38,000 nucleotides of DNA, taken from NCBI GenBank assembly GCA_032718475.1, contig JAUCBJ010004746.1, positions 1 to 38,000 of the forward strand, read 5' to 3'. This stretch comes from Nemertoderma westbladi. Lineage: Eukaryota > Xenacoelomorpha > Nemertodermatida > Nemertodermatidae. How positions within the stretch are numbered: position 1 is the stretch's first letter; the number at the start of each line of letters is the position of its first letter. The notes below the pieces were generated by a model. It ran no database searches and had not been told where the DNA came from. It saw only the letters and a program-made list of their open reading frames with translations. Of this stretch, positions 32,789 to 38,000 are shown one piece after another. The position numbers and the translations under genes are program-made.

Positions 32789-34142
32789 TCAAATCTCCAA
32801 CTGAAACGTCTCCAGTTCGCCTAACTATCATTCCCCAAACTCCAACCGAAACGTCGATAATTTGCCTAACTAATGTTCCCCAAACTCCAACCGAAACGCC
32901 TGCTGTTTGCCAAACTACGCTCTCAAAATTCCACCCGAAACGTCTCCAGTTTGCCCAACTAACGTTCCCCAAACTCAAACCGAAACGTCGCCAGTTTGCC
33001 TTACTAACGTTCCCCAAACTCCAACCGAAACGTCTCCAGTTTGCCTTACTAACGTTCCCCAAACTCCAACCGAAACGTCTCCAGTTTGCCTAACTAACGT
33101 TCCCCAAACTCCAACCGAAACGACTCGAGTTTGCCTAACTAACGTTCCCCAAACTCCAACCAAAACGTCTCCAGATTGCCTAACTAACGTTCCCAAAACT
33201 CCAACCTATCCGCCTCCAGTTTGCCAAACTACGCTCTCAAAATTCCAACCGAAACGGCTCCAGTTTGCCTAACTAACGTTCCCCAAACTCCAACCGAAAC
33301 GTCGCTAATTTGCCTAACTAATGTTCCCCAAACTCCAACCGAAACGCCTCCTGTTTGCCAAACTACGCTCTCAAAATTCCAACCGAAACGTCTCCAGTTT
33401 GCCTAACTAACGTTCCCCAAACTCAAACCGAAACGTCTCCAGTTTGCCTAACTAACGTTCCCCAAACTCCAACCGAAACGCCTCCAGTTTGCCTAACTAA
33501 CGTTCCCAAAACTCCAACCGAAACGTCTCCAGTTTGCCTAACTAACGTTCCCCAAACTCCAACCGAAACGTCTCCAGTTTGCCTAACTACGCCCAAACTC
33601 CAACCGAAACGTCTCCAGTTTGCCTAACTAACGTTCCCCAAACTCCAACCGAAACGTCTCCAGTTTGCCTAACTAACGTTCCCACAAACTCCAACCGAAA
33701 CGTCTCCAGTTTGCCTAACTAACGCTCCCCAAACTCCAACCGAAACGTCTCCAGTTTGCCTAACTAACGTTCCCCAAACTCCAACCGAAACGTCTCCAGT
33801 TTGCCTAACTAACGTTCCCCAAACTCCAACCGAAACGCCTCCAGTTTGCCTAACTAACGTTCCCCAAACTCCAACCGAAACGTCTCCAGTTTGCCTAACT
33901 AACGTTCCCCAAACTCCAACCGAAACGTCTCCAGTTTGCCTAACTAACGTTCCACAAACTCCAATCGAAACGTCTCCAGTTTGCCTAACTAACGCTCCCC
34001 AAACTCCAACCGAAACGTCTCCAGTTTGCCTAACTAACGCTCCCCAAACTCCAACCGAAACGTCTCCAGTTTGCCTAACTAACGTTCCCCAAACTCCAAC
34101 CGAAACGTCTCCAGTTTGCCTTACTAACGATCCCCACCCACC
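32789..34142. repeat. 45-bp minisatellite, about 30 units
   Basis: Unit AAACTCCAACCGAAACGTCT followed by CCAGTTTGCCTAACTAACGT and TCCCC. Because 45 is a multiple of three, frames stay open for long stretches: NVPQTPTETSPVCLT on the plus strand and VWGTLVRQTGDVSVG on the minus. Frame changes (a shortened unit near 33590, an extra base near 33683), CTAA stops in other registers and the lack of a flanking exon argue against one protein. A related variant unit (CCAAACTACGCTCTCAAAAT) recurs at about 32910, 33220 and 33360, showing a higher-order repeat of several units. Confidence 0.96.
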
Positions 34143-34196
34143 AATAACTCTGTATTCCAACAAATCCGCGGGCGTTATACGTGATTCATAAAGCAA

Positions 34197-34915
34197 TACA
34201 CTTAATTATAATAATCCCATTGTTTCCAGGGCTTAATTAAAATAAAGAAGAACGCGTGACTTAAAATTAACTTCGATTCCATCCGTTTTATCTATTCATT
34301 TCTTTTTATCAACGTATTTCCTGTAAGTTTATTCAAAGAAAATCCCCAATGATCAATTATAAGTTAGTGGCTGGAGGTCTTCCATCCTGCCTATGAGATT
34401 TAATGAGCTCCTTTGGGTGAGATAGATAGTTATAGAAGTGACTTCTCAGCTCCCCTGTAGGAGGTATATATCCTATCGAACGTGTTTAGCATAATTATTG
34501 TTACTGATACATATTGAACATAATTATTAATCACTGAGAATATTGTAATGAATAAAAAAGCACCCCAAATACATCAAAAGGTGCTGTGAGGTATAGTTAT
34601 AAGGCCTAGTAGGTATAACTGCACGGAGTGGTCATATATGAATATAAATTCGAAACTGAAAGTAAACGAGAAACTGAAATCCAAAACTTTATTAAGTGGT
34701 GGTGGCATCGGAAGCTTTATCATCAATCTGAAGCTTTTTAAATTTAATAAATTTCATAAAAAAAATTAACAGCATTCATAAATAATTAATCAAAAACAAC
34801 TGTTTTTACCAAGGAAACCCATATCACAATATAAAACAACATTTGTTGCAATGCGTTACATAATATATAAAGTCACAACTTATTTACTACACCATGTCGT
34901 CCGGTACCTAAACCC
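34197..34915. other. AT-rich intergenic, no gene seen
   Basis: No open frame, RNA gene or clear repeat recognised. Confidence 0.45.
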
Positions 34916-35682
34916 CAAATCGTAATGAGATCGCATGAAATTTGAAATATAGATAGTTTCACTTCCTCTTCCTCCTTGGGTGAGTCAGAATTTTTATTAT
35001 CCCTTGTAATCTTTAGTTATAAGTGTTTTATAAAGGGGTCGACTGTCGATATTGCACCAGTTACACAGTAGATATTCTCCAAGAAAGATAGCCGTGCAAG
35101 GATTCCAAATATTTGGATTTTGTTGGAAAATAGCTGAGATATGGCCATTTGAATGCTGCATGTATTTGCTTCCTCTGCAGGATTTAGCTGAGATATGGCC
35201 ATTTGAATGCTGCATGTATTTGCTTCCTCTGCAGGATTTAGCTGAGATATGGCCATTTGAATGCTGCATGTATTTGCTTCCTCTGCAGGCTATTTATTCT
35301 ATTTAATAAATTCATTCACCTTGTTCCAGTGTATGAATATCCACATACTATATAATTATAGGCATTGTATTGTTGCTCAGCTACTTATGAGATAAACATC
35401 ATGTTCCAGAATATATGGTGAAAACGTGAAACATTTGCATGCCCATATTTCAGCTATTTTTCAACGAAATTCAGATTGTGTTACATATTTGGAATCCTTG
35501 CACGGCCATTATAAGGTTTAAGAATAACAGCGGTGTAATTGGTGCAATATCGTCGGAGACATCTTTTTAAACGCTTGTAGCTAAATAATGAAAGTAAATT
35601 AAAAATTCTGGCTCACCCACTGAAGAGGAGGGAGGTGAAACTATCTATGTTTCAAATTTCATGTAATCTCATAAAAGATTTG
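34916..35682. mobile_element. Large palindromic (fold-back) element with an internal 54-bp triplication
   Basis: Arms of about 240 bp: CATGAAATTTGAAA, TAGATAGTTTCAC, GGGTGAG.CAGAATTTTTA, CGATATTGCACCA, GGCCGTGCAAGGATTCCAAA-type block and AAATAGCTGA.ATATGG occur on the left (34916-35150) and as complements on the right (35440-35682). Between them GATTTAGCTGAGATATGGCC... repeats with a 54-bp period (about 35127, 35181, 35235). Frames of 79-90 codons across the triplication are artefacts. No transposase. Confidence 0.85.
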
Positions 35683-35700
35683 TATACAGATTTAAAATTT

Positions 35701-35718
35701 GGGGGGGGGGGGGGGGGG
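35701..35718. repeat. Run of 18 G
   Basis: An uninterrupted poly-G tract, 19 bp beyond the palindromic element. Its length could be a sequencing or assembly approximation. Confidence 0.9.
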
Positions 35719-35790
35719 TTCCAAGTACCTGAATAACGTCACTAAATATTCCTACTACTAGGATCGGCATGCTGCATTGCAGCTGCATTT

Positions 35791-37616
35791 TTAATAATGC
35801 TGTGCCGGCTTGTCGACAAAATTGCGCCGCCGCCACAACTCCCTATCACCCATGACCTTTGCTAGATCATCCGCATCTTCAAGGCCAGTGTCCTTTAAGA
35901 TGCGTCTCAAGAAAGTCATGGGCTGTCCACCATGCTTATTCACTCCATGAGGCTGCCAAAGTACAAGATTATGCACTGGCTGGTCCTCACGGCGAAAGCA
36001 ATGTCCTGCAAAGCGGAGGCGATTTTGTTCTAGTGTCAAGCTTGGGGGAACCAATGAGACACAATGTTATATAGTGTCTGGTTGGAGATGTGTGCATTGT
36101 ACTTGACACAATGAACCCGGCGTAGCATTCTTGTGAATGTGCCATCCAGAGATTTGGTGTCCTCAGCAGTTAGAGCCCAGCATGGACTCCCGTAGAGGAG
36201 TACTGGAACTACTGCTGCTCTAAATAATCGGACCTTAAGTTTCCGATTAATTCTCGGTGACTTCCAAATCCTGGAAAGCCTATTCAAGGCTGCCCATGCC
36301 TTTCCCTTACGTATTCGAAGGTCCTCACCTGACTTCCGGATCCATGATCCCAGGTAACAGAAGTCGTCCACATGCTCAAGCATACCATCCTTTGAGCTTA
36401 TGCTCATCCGATCAGAGACTTGCTGAGGACTTTCAAAGTTAACTGTCAGAATTTTGGTCTTTCTGGAGTTAATAAAAAGACCAACACTAGAAGCAGCATG
36501 TTCTAATGAGCTGAGGAGCCGTTGGGCTCCCTCTAATGATTCTGAGAGTACTCCTAAGTCATCAGCAAAGTCTAGATCAGTTAGGTACTTGGCAGGATTT
36601 CCTCGACTTCTGGAGCCAGTAGGTGGAGTTATCATCACCCCATCATCATTATGATGATCTAAGGACATGCGTAGAACATAGTCAACCACAATAATGAACA
36701 AGAATGGTGCAAGTGTGTCTCCTTGGAGGACGCCCCATAACACTTCAAATGGTTCTGTGTCACCGTCAACAGTAGACACAAATGTTGTCGAACCATCGTA
36801 TACTGATCTGATTGCTGCAATAATTTCATCAGGAATTCCATATAATGAAAGTATGCTGAACATACGTGAGCGAGAGACTGAATCAAAGGCCTTGAAGAAG
36901 TCAACAAAGATAACAGCCAGATGCCTGTCTTTCTTTTTTGATAACTCTTCAATTATCCTTCTAAGTGCCAAAATGGGCTCCATGGTCCCACGACCTTTAC
37001 GGAACCCATTCTGATTTCCACGGAGCAGTCTCTCAATGGGATCCCTGATGCGATTTAATAGAATTCTATTGTATAGCTTTGCAGCAATCGAGATCAATGA
37101 GATTCCCCGAAAAGAACCATAAAGTGTCCCTTCTTGGGAACTGGCACCAACTTATTTGTTTTCATTTCTTGTGGGACTCTTGTTGTTCGGTACATCTCTA
37201 CTATGATGGGATAGATGAGCTTTAAACACTCAGGTATTTTAAAGACCTCAGGGGGAACACCATCTACTCCACTGGCACGATTGGTCTTAATGCTCTTTGC
37301 AGCAGCCTTCACTTCTGCAAAGGAGATATCGCCAATGGGAATATCTGGGAGTACAGACTCAGACACTTTTACTTCTATAAACTTATCAGGCAATACCCTG
37401 TCATTATTGAGGAGCTTTTCAAAGTGGGCCTTCCAACCATTGAGGCGATCGGCTGGTGATTCAGCCTTAACCTTGGTGGTTGGTTGGCTTTTCCGCCCAG
37501 TAAGCAAGTTGATCGATTTCTATGCCTGGGATGATTGCCTGCTGTCGTCAGCATCATTGATGGCATCAACCTGTTGGTTTATTAGCTCCTGTAGATTAAC
37601 AGAGTACTGCCTATAA
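35791..37616 (-). pseudogene. Non-LTR retrotransposon (LINE) reverse transcriptase, broken
   Basis: Minus strand, N to C. About 37615-37520 reads LQELINQQVDAINDADDSRQ, then TAG in place of an expected Trp before KSINLLTGRK. 37507-37110 encodes WKAHFEKLLNN and NRASGVDGVPPEVFK. A frameshift lies near 37100. 37097-36060 is the reverse transcriptase core: ISIAAKLYNRILLNRI, FVDFFKAFDSV (motif A), GVLQGDTLAPFLFI (motif B), FADDLG (motif C), VLLYGSPCWAL. A second frameshift lies near 36050, and 36054-35791 gives the tail LRFAGHCFRREDQ...WRRRNF. The endonuclease is not seen; the copy is probably 5'-truncated. At least three disabling changes make it inactive. Clade not assigned. Confidence 0.9.
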
Positions 37617-38000
37617 TGCGAATATTCCAGGACATATTATCCATATTATCAAACTCATTAAAGGAGGAAGTCATTCAACAATATCGGGTGTTCAGATCAT
37701 CACTCGAATCTAATATAAATCCAGAGGTTATCGGTAGTTACCAGATCAAAGGAATATTGGGATATGTGAATACCAGACTTACCAACCATGGCTTCCACCA
37801 CAAACTAGGCCAGACCTCCACACCCTTCCAGTATCGTTGTCCTGAATATATTATGCAGTTTTTGTCTGGCTGTTGTCTATATTTTATTAATTAAGTATGA
37901 ACTTTTTAATAATTAAATTAAATATTTTCTCCGCGTGGGGGGTGTTTATTGGTGCTTAAATATTGGTGCTACTTAGAGTGTTTGTGATTAATGGATATAA
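37617..38000. other. Right edge, no supported gene
   Basis: A plus-strand frame of 92 codons (37616-37894) begins at the edge of the LINE fragment. It has no motif I recognise, and I do not call it. No endonuclease-like reading was found on the minus strand. Confidence 0.3.

Noticed and set aside
32776-34196. Possible gene for a Thr/Pro-rich repeat protein
   Set aside because: Frames break at indels, both strands are equally open, and no non-repetitive coding flank was found. Kept only as a finding to check.
37616-37894. 92-codon plus-strand frame beside the LINE
   Set aside because: No motif or homology recognised; could be chance or a fragment of an unknown exon.

Overview
The window is nuclear DNA of an animal. 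Genes have GT-AG introns, and the products are animal-type proteins: a NEK1-type kinase with the C-terminal block typical of NEK1, a Polycomb RING1/RNF2 protein, the SM protein SCFD1 (Sly1) and SMIM8. Coding exons are few and very long, and three genes are read here without introns. Intergenic DNA is AT-rich and crowded with minisatellites, fold-back elements and non-LTR retrotransposon debris. I cannot name the phylum from sequence alone; a marine invertebrate is a guess.

Layout. 112-5082 (+): a two-exon gene for a ~1457-residue protein with a seven-blade WD40 propeller, a Roc GTPase domain, a COR domain, a Cys-rich patch and three tandem CARD-like domains. 5.3-6.45 kb: minisatellite. 8.7-9.6 kb (-): RING1/RNF2 homologue. 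9.6-15.85 kb: no convincing gene, but two related inverted-repeat DNA elements, each with a 9-bp target duplication, and several other repeats. 15853-22295 (+): NEK1 homologue in two exons, 1302 residues. 22.3-27.37 kb: no gene, one strong long hairpin. 27374-27727 (+): SMIM8. 27780-29636 (+): SCFD1, starting only 52 bp after SMIM8 stops. 29.6-34.1 kb: three minisatellites (77-, 20- and 45-bp units) with a MITE-like inverted repeat between the first two. 34.9-35.7 kb: a large palindromic element. 35.8-37.6 kb (-): a decayed LINE reverse transcriptase.

Most interesting: the WD40-Roc-COR-CARDx3 protein. APAF1 is CARD, then a nucleotide switch (NB-ARC), then WD40. Here the order is reversed and the switch is a Roc-COR GTPase. 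That suggests a sensor/switch/adaptor of cell death or innate immunity, although no function is shown by sequence. The other genes are housekeeping or regulatory (cilium and DNA damage, chromatin, ER-Golgi traffic) and share no evident pathway with it. A second theme is that tandem repeats run through the stop codons of two genes (SCFD1, RING1).
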